A stretch of 64,000 bases of DNA from Massilia phyllostachyos (GTDB lineage Bacteria > Pseudomonadota > Gammaproteobacteria > Burkholderiales > Burkholderiaceae_D), in assembly GCF_021044825.1 (NCBI RefSeq), contig NZ_JAJNOC010000001.1, positions 1 through 64,000 of the forward strand, given 5' to 3'. Below, one piece after another: positions 53,301 through 61,198 of the stretch. The position numbers and the translations under genes are program-made. The notes below the pieces were generated by a model. That model saw only the letters and a list, made by a program, of their open reading frames with translations, made no database searches and was not told where the DNA came from. Position 1 is the first letter of the stretch; every line of letters starts with the position of its first letter.

Positions 53301-54005
53301 GTACGGGAGTAGGAAACCATCCTCTCCGTCTGGTCGGATAGTGTGCCGAACGAGTAGATCCCACATGAGGTGCGTGGGCTTATTCTTCGTGACGTCGTAG
53401 GCCCTTGGCGTGGCGAGCGTGGCGATCCTTCCGACGCCCATCACGAGTCGCGAGATGGTGTCACCGAGTGGCTGACCCTCTTTGCAGTAGAAGAACACCA
53501 GCGACCGCTCTGGCGTAAGTCTGCTGGAGAACAACTTTAGAATCGCCTCCTGCCGCTCGCGGCCGAAGACCCAAGGACTCGCAAACGGGGACTCCTCGTC
53601 GGGCGGGAGCGGTGTCGGGAGCCGCTCGTCAATCGCTTTCTGTTCGCTACGGAGCATCCACGCGAACGGTACCACAAACGTGGCGTAGGACGGAACCCTG
53701 ACCAGTGTCGGCTTGAGGTGGCCGTGCGTCTCCTCGGCCTTCTTGATGCTGGCGTAGGGGTGAACGAAGCGTCGCGACCACTCAGCTTCGTTCATGAACG
53801 CGCCCGACTCGGCCTTGCAGGCGGGCAGTTCGTCCAGCTCCAGAGTACTCCATCGCTTCCCTTTCAGTGCGTCCTCGCGGGCGTCATCGCGCTCCTCCCG
53901 TATGCGGTCGAGTGCGGTGCAAAATGAATTGCAGGATGGCTGGCGGCAGACGGTACCGTTCCAGCGGGAGTCATGCCAAGCAACGCGTGCAGTAAGGTGG
54001 AACAT
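50322..54005 (-). CDS. RecD-like SF1 helicase with C-terminal nuclease domain
   Basis: A 1,227-residue protein. The N-terminus (MFHLTARVAWHDSRWNGTVC, then CKAESGAFM) carries Cys residues that may bind metal. The SF1B motor is in the middle: VGRAGTGKTSVM (about 643-654), VVIDECSML (about 722), LVGDPNQLPPIGVGRPF, and ALTVHKSQGSEFKKVFVV with YTALTRSREQLVL, as in RecD/TraA. After residue 1090 comes a nuclease-like domain: VRSKSELVIANMLFQLGVPY, GRLRPDFSFV and DLIIWEHLGML, giving an E...D...WEHLG set typical of helicase-attached PD-(D/E)xK-like nucleases. It lies 51 bases downstream of the MAD8-like gene in the same direction, so it may be transcribed with MADS. Confidence 0.88.
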   Translation of the reverse strand: MFHLTARVAWHDSRWNGTVCRQPSCNSFCTALDRIREERDDAREDALKGKRWSTLELDELPACKAESGAFMNEAEWSRRFVHPYASIKKAEETHGHLKPTLVRVPSYATFVVPFAWMLRSEQKAIDERLPTPLPPDEESPFASPWVFGRERQEAILKLFSSRLTPERSLVFFYCKEGQPLGDTISRLVMGVGRIATLATPRAYDVTKNKPTHLMWDLLVRHTIRPDGEDGFLLPYHDYLEPTGDAAEDARREQLLREIAVPADPTHVRVFSYAAELAPADIALSTLVRCLESVRKIREHGIAKGPWERREEWLNRQIAQAWQDRGPFPGLGPVLEALGMRLGTSLALELRSSEMVKADADPWPTVDAILRGKQKPPQPAYSDDLEAIRETWTSLPDERRALLKLLSRFALTSAQALRWFDQKERTKGTAAKVSDEVILANPYRMSEVDLGDWNDSPVSVGLIDRGLLPDATIAAKHPVPEPSKVGSPNDARRLRAALVAVLREASENGDALLSVSEALQRVGSLDLAHPCVIGSDWPSTNRSTLSGIIELVDVAGSGATSTAALQLTELKGREDRLRSVLGKRAGKPAAPVKADWQKLLVAAISEAGGKFDKSNELHRQAIEEQAVALARLLSRRLSVLVGRAGTGKTSVMGALMLSEALTKDGILLLAPTGKARVRLGKATSAEAMTVAQFLHRLGRYDGARQRPKFDGKDKYRKEKTVVIDECSMLTMDDLVAVLEALDLAHVQRLILVGDPNQLPPIGVGRPFADLVSYLETTDAQSDDDSPLGHALARLTVEVRAAAAASAASDALRLASWFTREQQPVDADRVLSDLELGEKFNDLEIVFWKTPDELHSQLLQSFQKHLGLKNGSDAAGFDTSLGLDDRGWVPFDAPEGSERWQILSPVRMHPHGVRDINRWVQRRFRAKELESASEVWGLSLGDESIVRKDKVIQISNQWRNAYDGKASDEHSLANGEVGLIATAKHPWMNVVFAGRPGLSFGYSKRDFPGGVGPLELAYALTVHKSQGSEFKKVFVVVPKNCRLLSRELIYTALTRSREQLVLLIEGNDAAVLFDLTRPERSETARRNTNIFQGVIRVADDTVPFAEHLIHRTEKGHLVRSKSELVIANMLFQLGVPYEYERVCEGTTAPGRLRPDFSFVTADGDLIIWEHLGMLSRPDYKRGWDWKREWYARNGFVEGKTLFISTEDADNGLDSSQLRATADAIKNLIE

Positions 54006-54056
54006 GGGCTATTCGGTCCTTTCGTCTCTATGGTGGTTACTTGCTAGTGATTGACG

Positions 54057-57000
54057 TCACCGGCCAACGGCCGTTTTGGTACTACCACCATGTTGTGTAA
54101 TCCGAGGACGGCACTTGATCTTCACCGCGCCCCGGGTGAAGGAGTCGTCCGAGGCCTTGCTCGACCAAACATACGCTTCGCCGGTTCCAAGATGGCTCAT
54201 CTTGTCGGATGTCAACTCGCCAAGGGCGGCATTTGCCTTTTGGATATGCTTCAGCCAGGCGGGCGAGTTGAACTTATGCATGATGATCTGTGATGACAAC
54301 TCGATCAAAGAGACAGGGACCGATGGCGGGTCTTGAGAGGCGACCATGATGCTGGTCCCTTTATGTCGCATTTCACGGACGACCTCTACCAAGCCGGACA
54401 CTAAGTCATCGTTTTCGATGTACTTATGGGCTTCATCGAAAACTACTAACTTGTTGAAGGCGCTTCCTTGGTAAGTTGCCTCTGAGAAAATCTGCAACAT
54501 AACCACGAATAGACCGAGGGCCTCGTCCTTTTCGATATATTCATCGCGCAGATCCACTATGATCAAACGGCCTGGACGAATTAGATCCTGGAGACGCTGG
54601 TTATCATTGATGTACTCGCTAGCGAACAGAAGGCGCGTTTGCGCCAACTCTTTTAGGTGATCAGACAGGCCAGAGTTATCAATACCTGCTCTTAGGGCAT
54701 CCAAGGTCAAGTTATCCCGTAGGCCTCTCATGATGAGATTAATTTGCCGCATATACATGCTCTGACTGCCAATCGCACCCATCAGGAATTTCCAGTGCGC
54801 AGCCTTGAGTTCGGAGGCAGAAAAAGCAATCGGCTTAACGTCGATATCCGGGTACTCGGCCCGACGATCGGCCACCTTGTTTGCCGGGGTAAGAATCAGT
54901 ACGTCCTTCAGGGCTTCAGGGCTGGCCTTGTAACGCTCACGAAGAATGCTGATCTCTTCATCCACTGAGTTAGCATTGATCATCGAGGTAAACTCCGGCG
55001 CATAATCTTGCGTCGGGCTGTAATGGAAAATGACCGTGGCGAGCGGGCTGGGCAGCACATTGATGTGTTGGAGCGGCATAGACGCCATCTCAATGACCGT
55101 TCCAAGGGTGTAGCTCTTGCCGCCGCCTTGAACCCCGAAGAGACTGATTGTGTGCGTATGGTTGAGGTCCAGCGCGATTTTTCTACCGGAAACCTCCCCG
55201 AGCAATCCGTACTGGGGGGAGTCACCATTAACGCCCAGCATGATGTCATAGCAGACCTCGGCTTGAGACGCAGGCTCGGGTGTCGGATGCTCTGGCGCTT
55301 CAAGCTCGGGTTGAACAAGTTCTTCTGGTTCAACAGCAACGGCGACGGGTTGTTCGTCTTCTTTTTCTTCGCGAGCATCGGTGGACGGACGAGGTGCCCG
55401 CCCGACAGGTTCCGCTTGCTCTTCCTTTTTTTCGTAAGTAGGTGGAAGTTTTTCCCCTGCGGCAGTAGATATTGGCTGGGCGATTGGTGCCTGCGACTCT
55501 GCGCTCCAGACCTCATCAACGGTCCAGGAAGTTGACCGGATTCTCTTGGGCGCGATGAAAGAGGCTGTCTCGAGCTTTGGCACGTTCGGTATAAACTGCT
55601 CGCTTAGGAGGTGCACAGTTGATTCTTCATCCATCTCGATGGAAACTGGCTTGCGGCAGTTCTCCAGCAAGGCGTGAATGAGATCCTTGCCGATGCGGTG
55701 GAATTCAATGCCCACCTCGTTGTCCGGATCTTCGGTTCCGGTCTTGGCGAAGTCGAAGACCACGGCGCAGCGTCTGAACTGAAGTGAATAGCCCTGTTCG
55801 ATGGATGCAAGTAGCCCATGCGCTTCCTGGGCGGCAGTAATGTCAAAGATTCCGTAACGCAGTGAGCGTTCCAGATAGAACCGAAGAATCTGAGCCAACT
55901 CTCGGCTCTTGAGCAACCTATCTGGCCGGTCCGGCTTTTTTAGGGCAGGATCAAAGTGGCGCTGGAGGATGCGCTCACTCTGATTGATTTGGGCGGAGAT
56001 CCGCTCCTTCAGTTGGTTGAAAGCCGCAAAGTCGCCGACCTGCGAATAACACTTCACCTCAACCAGGTTGCAAGTAATCGTCCTGGTGTTCAAATCTAAG
56101 TCGAACAAACCCAAGTCGGTGCGTTGCAGGCTGACGGCATCGTTGACATCGTCTGACTCACCGCTTGAGCGGTAAAGGTTTGTGTGTGCATCCAACGGTA
56201 CAATGACCTGATTACTCAATGCGCCCTGATATTCGAGATATAGCCGCGCTAAAGCCAGGCCAAGAGCTTCTGCCTGTTGCGTGCGTGCAGAAATCAGTTT
56301 CAGGGCAAGCTGGCCGGAAAGTGACCGCAGGTTTGCCAGAATCTGAACCGACTGCTCGCCGTCGGCGGACAAGCCATGCTCAAGCAGCACCGGTTTCAGC
56401 ATGGCCTCCAGCTCATCGTTTGAACGCGACGAGATGATCAGGTTGTGTGTTGCCTGGGAGCTGGCTCCCGGCACATAGTCAATCAAATAGTCCGGTCTAT
56501 TCTTCCGGCTGCCATGGTCGAAAAACTCAATCCCCATATTTCTGTCGATTGTGAATACCCAATCGCTGATCTGGTGAATTTCATAGATTAGTTCTCGTTG
56601 GGCCACATCGAGTCCAAGGGTCACAACGGGTACGGCTTTGAAACTGGCACCAGCAGCAGCAACCGCTGATGTCGCAAAAGAGAGGTGACGGCTCAGGGAC
56701 GACAGCAAATCAAAGCATGCAGCGTGGCTACCCGCGCCGAGGGGGCGCCCGACAATCGGCCACCTATTCCAAAAGGTACCTGAATCATCATCAACAAATT
56801 CGGTGTCGAAGTCCTGTATCAGCCCATGCAGCGGCGCCACTCCCATCGGTTTCTCGGCAATGGAAAGCTCCTCGGCAGGGAAAAAATCCAGAAGAATGCT
56901 GATGTGCGCCGGGAACTCTTTGGAATGTGCATGGAATTCACTCATCGCGTGCTTGGCTAAGTTCAGCTTGGAGAACAGATGGCTGCCGGTTGAAGTCGCA

Positions 57001-59519
57001 AACGCGTCGGCGGCCTCGTTTACCGTAGTTCCGGGACTAACCATTAATTCAAGCGCTTCACCCAAAACAGGCGAGTCAGGGTCCGAGGCAAAGAGGCGAA
57101 TGTTATAGCGCAAATCGGCATGCTCACGCTTCTGCTGGAGCGACAGCAGGGACTCCGCTATTACCGAACCGGCCCCGGGGTTGAAGATATTCAGAGACAG
57201 CTCTCGCACATATGGGTGCTGGGATAGATAACGCTCGATCTTGTCCGCAATGACCTTTCCGGAAATATCGGACCCCGCTGTAGACGGCTCGGCCAGGCCG
57301 AGAGCCGAACAGATCTCCGCCATTAGGCCACGGGAATTTTCCTCGGTTGTTGGGGCGTAGAGTGCCCAAAACGCATTCAAGTTGTCCACCGGAGTGAAGA
57401 TGCGGCCATCATCGACTGGAATACCGACCGGATAGGCAGAGGGCACAAGGCCATCCAACAGTGCGGAACGGACGTGAGGAATGTGACCCTTCCCACCTGA
57501 CTTGATCTTCTCAATCCACTCCTTGCCCAGGGTGACCCAGCTGCTTAGCCACAAAGCACGGAGCGGGTGGGTGGGTGAGACCAAAACAGCTTCCCTATGC
57601 CTTCCACGAAAGTCGGTCAAGATGACGTGTATGGAATCAACGGCTAGCACATTTTTGAGTGCTTGCAGGTGCTGCTGACGCGCGGCACCAGACGTCGTCT
57701 CGGCTTGGCGGATGAGGTTCCTAACCAAGTCGAGGTAGCTTTCAGCATATGCGAGGCATTCCTTTTCCGAGTCTCGGAACGAAAGCCCCTGCATGATCAG
57801 CTCAGCAGTGTTTTTTCGCACTGCTGCAAAAAACTCTTCGCGGGCGGCGAGAAATGAGGCCATCGCGGCAGAAGATGGCAGCGTGAGCCCGACCTCGGAA
57901 GGCGGCTCGGCGGTATCCAGATTGATCTGCATTCGCCAGCCTGATGGGTGCTTTGGCTCCGCCAGGATGCGCTGCTCAATGGTTTTTAGCATGCGCGAAA
58001 GCGGAATCTGAACAGCGCCTTCACGGCCAAATTTCGCAAGCAAAGTTTCCTGACGGGAGGCCTTCTTCGAGCGACCGCCCTCGGACCAGGCGACACCGCT
58101 GATGGCAATGTCATCCGGGTCGCGCTCATCCCCTAAAGCAGTCAGTTGCAACCGGAAACGTGCATGCTCCAGGCTCTGTTCAATAGGGACGCCGCGTTGC
58201 GGCGGTTCTTCCTCGATGTTGCCACCGGGCAGGACATAGAAGGGCTCGCTCTCGTATGAGCGTTTGCCACCGCGGTAGGTGGAATCCGATTCCATCGGAA
58301 TCGGATCGCCATCGCCCGTCCAAGGCATTACACGGATGAAATGCCATCCTTCCTCGAATTCGATCCTATTGAGTTTGTCCAGGGCGGTTGTGCATTGCAG
58401 GCGGTTCGGCGTCCAGGCTCTGACCTTTTTGGATTTGCCTACCGGGCCGTCAATCTGCGAAATGATCTGAACCGTAAAATGATCAAGTCCGCTGACTTTG
58501 CCAGGGTGAGGGGTAACCTCGAACACCACATTCATTTTTCGGCGGTCGTTCGGGACCAGAACCTGTTGCCCGATGAGGCCAGAGAGTTGGTCGTTGATCT
58601 CATCCTGCTGAACGACTGGTAAGTCGGTTTCCAGCACTGTCAAAAGGACCTTGTCCAGGGAAAGCTCTTCCTGGAACGTCCATTTGTCGAAAGAAATGTT
58701 CCACCAGCTCTTATCAGTCGCGATGGGCGGCTCCCAGGATTCTGGCTCCTGAACATCATATTTCTCAAAGTAGGTCAACAGGCGTGATTCCAAGGCTTTG
58801 TCGCTGAGTCCCAGATCGGCGATGCGGCCACGAACCGACTTGTGCGAGGTCATTAGGCTGCGGACGCTGCCGATGTTACGACGAATCTTGCCATTGACCA
58901 TCCCAAGATCGGCAAAGAGCTTGAAGTCCGGGATTAGCGTCAATTCATACAGGCCGGCTCCGAGGGTTTCTCCATCAATTCCGTTTTCGAGCGCGGTGAG
59001 TAAGTACCGCACGCGGGAAACATCGTCGGCAAAAATCCATTCCTCGTCGGTGAGGATGCCCAAAAGATCGCGAACATGGCTGACTAGCGTTGCCGGGAGC
59101 CGGTCAAGCAGTGAGTCTATAAGTTCCTCATAGATGCCGGTGAAAGCGAGCTCCTCGAAGGTCGCCACGCTAAAAGAGTCCTCGGCGCTGGTGCGGAGCG
59201 AGGTCGGTATGAAAACCAGCAAAGGCTGGCGCAGTTCGCCAATTGCGTCAGGATTGCGAAGCTCCACCAGTTTGGTGGAAGTGACTCGGAAGGGCTGGTC
59301 CTCCTGGTCATGACTGCCGAGGATAAAGATGTTTATTTCAGGCCGGGCTTGCCGCAGTCCCCTACAGACCGACTCCATCACATCGTCATCAAGATCGGTG
59401 ACTCGAATGCAGTGGCCTGGGCCACGCTCGCCGAGGACCGCTTCGATACGAGGGCACAGCAGACCAGCGAGTGCCGCGTTCAATTTATCCTGGGAAAGCT
59501 TGGTGAACGCGTTACTCAT
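54057..59519 (-). CDS. mad8: MAD8-like HerA/FtsK-type ATP-binding protein of MADS
   Basis: 1,820 residues, the largest protein here. The first 1,380 residues are mostly unclassified, with a helical region around residues 560-640. A nuclease-like stretch LNTRTITCNLVEVKCYSQVG lies near residue 1150, where EVKC may be a VEVK-type (E-x-K) site. An acidic Pro/Glu linker (about 1370-1420) leads to a HerA/VirD4-like motor: LFGVQGGGKSYTLGT (about 1455-1470), RLIIVDLRDEY, KLVVFDEAHKYIEND (about 1688) and TSIMVASQDP. Size, architecture and its place after the MAD7-like and kinase genes match the eighth gene of the methylation-associated defence system. It overlaps the MAD7-like gene by four bases. Confidence 0.8.
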   Translation of the reverse strand: MSNAFTKLSQDKLNAALAGLLCPRIEAVLGERGPGHCIRVTDLDDDVMESVCRGLRQARPEINIFILGSHDQEDQPFRVTSTKLVELRNPDAIGELRQPLLVFIPTSLRTSAEDSFSVATFEELAFTGIYEELIDSLLDRLPATLVSHVRDLLGILTDEEWIFADDVSRVRYLLTALENGIDGETLGAGLYELTLIPDFKLFADLGMVNGKIRRNIGSVRSLMTSHKSVRGRIADLGLSDKALESRLLTYFEKYDVQEPESWEPPIATDKSWWNISFDKWTFQEELSLDKVLLTVLETDLPVVQQDEINDQLSGLIGQQVLVPNDRRKMNVVFEVTPHPGKVSGLDHFTVQIISQIDGPVGKSKKVRAWTPNRLQCTTALDKLNRIEFEEGWHFIRVMPWTGDGDPIPMESDSTYRGGKRSYESEPFYVLPGGNIEEEPPQRGVPIEQSLEHARFRLQLTALGDERDPDDIAISGVAWSEGGRSKKASRQETLLAKFGREGAVQIPLSRMLKTIEQRILAEPKHPSGWRMQINLDTAEPPSEVGLTLPSSAAMASFLAAREEFFAAVRKNTAELIMQGLSFRDSEKECLAYAESYLDLVRNLIRQAETTSGAARQQHLQALKNVLAVDSIHVILTDFRGRHREAVLVSPTHPLRALWLSSWVTLGKEWIEKIKSGGKGHIPHVRSALLDGLVPSAYPVGIPVDDGRIFTPVDNLNAFWALYAPTTEENSRGLMAEICSALGLAEPSTAGSDISGKVIADKIERYLSQHPYVRELSLNIFNPGAGSVIAESLLSLQQKREHADLRYNIRLFASDPDSPVLGEALELMVSPGTTVNEAADAFATSTGSHLFSKLNLAKHAMSEFHAHSKEFPAHISILLDFFPAEELSIAEKPMGVAPLHGLIQDFDTEFVDDDSGTFWNRWPIVGRPLGAGSHAACFDLLSSLSRHLSFATSAVAAAGASFKAVPVVTLGLDVAQRELIYEIHQISDWVFTIDRNMGIEFFDHGSRKNRPDYLIDYVPGASSQATHNLIISSRSNDELEAMLKPVLLEHGLSADGEQSVQILANLRSLSGQLALKLISARTQQAEALGLALARLYLEYQGALSNQVIVPLDAHTNLYRSSGESDDVNDAVSLQRTDLGLFDLDLNTRTITCNLVEVKCYSQVGDFAAFNQLKERISAQINQSERILQRHFDPALKKPDRPDRLLKSRELAQILRFYLERSLRYGIFDITAAQEAHGLLASIEQGYSLQFRRCAVVFDFAKTGTEDPDNEVGIEFHRIGKDLIHALLENCRKPVSIEMDEESTVHLLSEQFIPNVPKLETASFIAPKRIRSTSWTVDEVWSAESQAPIAQPISTAAGEKLPPTYEKKEEQAEPVGRAPRPSTDAREEKEDEQPVAVAVEPEELVQPELEAPEHPTPEPASQAEVCYDIMLGVNGDSPQYGLLGEVSGRKIALDLNHTHTISLFGVQGGGKSYTLGTVIEMASMPLQHINVLPSPLATVIFHYSPTQDYAPEFTSMINANSVDEEISILRERYKASPEALKDVLILTPANKVADRRAEYPDIDVKPIAFSASELKAAHWKFLMGAIGSQSMYMRQINLIMRGLRDNLTLDALRAGIDNSGLSDHLKELAQTRLLFASEYINDNQRLQDLIRPGRLIIVDLRDEYIEKDEALGLFVVMLQIFSEATYQGSAFNKLVVFDEAHKYIENDDLVSGLVEVVREMRHKGTSIMVASQDPPSVPVSLIELSSQIIMHKFNSPAWLKHIQKANAALGELTSDKMSHLGTGEAYVWSSKASDDSFTRGAVKIKCRPRITQHGGSTKTAVGR

Positions 59520-61198
59520 ACGTGCCTCCCGCTCCTATCAGTTCCGTCACTTCTCTCAATTGCATAGCGGGGCGATACCTTCTGGGTCACGTAGGCATCC
59601 GACAGGTCCTCATAGAACCCGATTTCACGCAGGCGGCGCTTGAATGCTTCAAGGTTGAGGCGCAGGGCGCGTCTGTCGAGGATGCTGCTGTTGGCCTGGG
59701 CTCCTTCCGGCAGTCGGTCAATGTGAAGGCCATAGCGGTTTCTCAAAAAGGTTAACAACTCCTCGATGCGAAGCTCGCGGGTCACGAAACGCCCGCTGTC
59801 CTGCGTGAGCACAGCCACCTGAAGCAGCACTTCGAGCAGCTTGCTTCCTAGCACAAATCGTCGAGGACTCCCCTTGGTTCGGGATTGGGCCAGCAGGCCG
59901 TTCTCTTTGTTCTTCAGCAGCAGAGAGTCCAGGCACTCAGTGATGTACTGGCGGTGATAATTGCCCCGATACGCCATCAGGATTTCGATGAAGGATTCGA
60001 ACTCGCCCAGGCCCATGCCGGTAACGTCCCGGATCTCCGGATCGACGTCCTCGTTCCCGGAGGTAGATTCCTCGATCAGGCTTGCTAGACGGAATTTAAA
60101 GTAGGCTTGGCGCTCGGCGTCGTGCTCGGGCTTGAGCAGGGATACCAGATCGCCAACGGAGAACACGCCGCCCCCAGGGGTAGCCAGCTTGCCCATTTTT
60201 TTGCTCAGGTATTCCGCCATCTCATCGAGCTTCTTGACGACGAAATTAGCCTGAACAAAGGCCGGTATCTGACGATAAAGCCGGTCAGTGGACTTGCGGG
60301 CCAACTCGGCCATGTGCGGATTGTTGACGTCACCCATGTCCACGGCCAGTGCCACACGGTACGGACAGCCCTCCAGCGCATTGTCGCGGCCCGGGTTGAT
60401 CGGGCATTCCTTTGTGGTGCAGAGATCGTTGCCGGAGCGCTGTTTCACCAGCTTGGGTAGCATCTGCAGCAGCTTAAGGTGGTAGAGCGCCAGATGGAAT
60501 GCCATCAGGGTTTTGAGGTAATCCACCAACACCGAACGCGGAATATAGGGCTCATAGGCCAGTAGCCGCAGGATGTCATCGGCCATAATATCCGCCTGAC
60601 CAATACACAGCGGCTGGGAGCGCGAGGGCTCCTTGGAGTCCTTCATGTCCTGGGTGACCTGATGATCCAGACGCAGGATGGCCTGCGTTTCCACGTCTAC
60701 TGACACGTTGGGATCGTAGCGGTCTGTCACCAGGTCGATTCCCGGAAAGAAAAAGCGCTTTAAGGCATCCCGCGCTGCTTGGCCCTTGCCTTTGCGGGCA
60801 TAGAAAAGCATCCAATATATCTGCTCGGCAGCGCCATAGTCACGGGAATGCTTTGCGTTGCGGAACTTATAAGTATTACCATGTAGCGGCCTCGGGGCAG
60901 CCACGGCCTGATTGGCTTTGCCTCGATTAACAACATCCATCAGATCGGTTTCGATCCAGCGGCGTACTACCTGTGGAAAGCGATCAAAGCCCGCAAACCA
61001 TTCGGGATGCTCGAGGAAGTCCTCCATAAACTCTTCAACGGTCAGGTCGCCGCCACGAGGCGGGCGCCGGCTGGCATAACCATCATATTTCAGCCGGGGA
61101 AAAAGCATGGTCAGCACACGATCCATCTCAACGTGTTGCCAATGCAGATAACTCACTTTTTCAATACGAAACTCTTTGTCTCGAGCTTTAACACTCAT
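59516..61198 (-). CDS. mad7: MAD7-like protein of MADS
   Basis: A 560-residue soluble, mostly helical protein with no classical catalytic motif. It has a possible metal-binding Cys group (CTTKECPINPGRDNALEGCP, about 252-271). It starts MSVKARDKEFRIEKVSYLHW; its ATG overlaps the kinase stop and its stop overlaps the MAD8-like start, four bases each (atga). Identification rests on this exact setting, protein kinase, then a 560-residue protein, then an 1,800-residue ATPase, and on resemblance to my memory of MAD7. Its biochemical role is not established. Confidence 0.72.
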   Translation of the reverse strand: MSVKARDKEFRIEKVSYLHWQHVEMDRVLTMLFPRLKYDGYASRRPPRGGDLTVEEFMEDFLEHPEWFAGFDRFPQVVRRWIETDLMDVVNRGKANQAVAAPRPLHGNTYKFRNAKHSRDYGAAEQIYWMLFYARKGKGQAARDALKRFFFPGIDLVTDRYDPNVSVDVETQAILRLDHQVTQDMKDSKEPSRSQPLCIGQADIMADDILRLLAYEPYIPRSVLVDYLKTLMAFHLALYHLKLLQMLPKLVKQRSGNDLCTTKECPINPGRDNALEGCPYRVALAVDMGDVNNPHMAELARKSTDRLYRQIPAFVQANFVVKKLDEMAEYLSKKMGKLATPGGGVFSVGDLVSLLKPEHDAERQAYFKFRLASLIEESTSGNEDVDPEIRDVTGMGLGEFESFIEILMAYRGNYHRQYITECLDSLLLKNKENGLLAQSRTKGSPRRFVLGSKLLEVLLQVAVLTQDSGRFVTRELRIEELLTFLRNRYGLHIDRLPEGAQANSSILDRRALRLNLEAFKRRLREIGFYEDLSDAYVTQKVSPRYAIERSDGTDRSGRHV

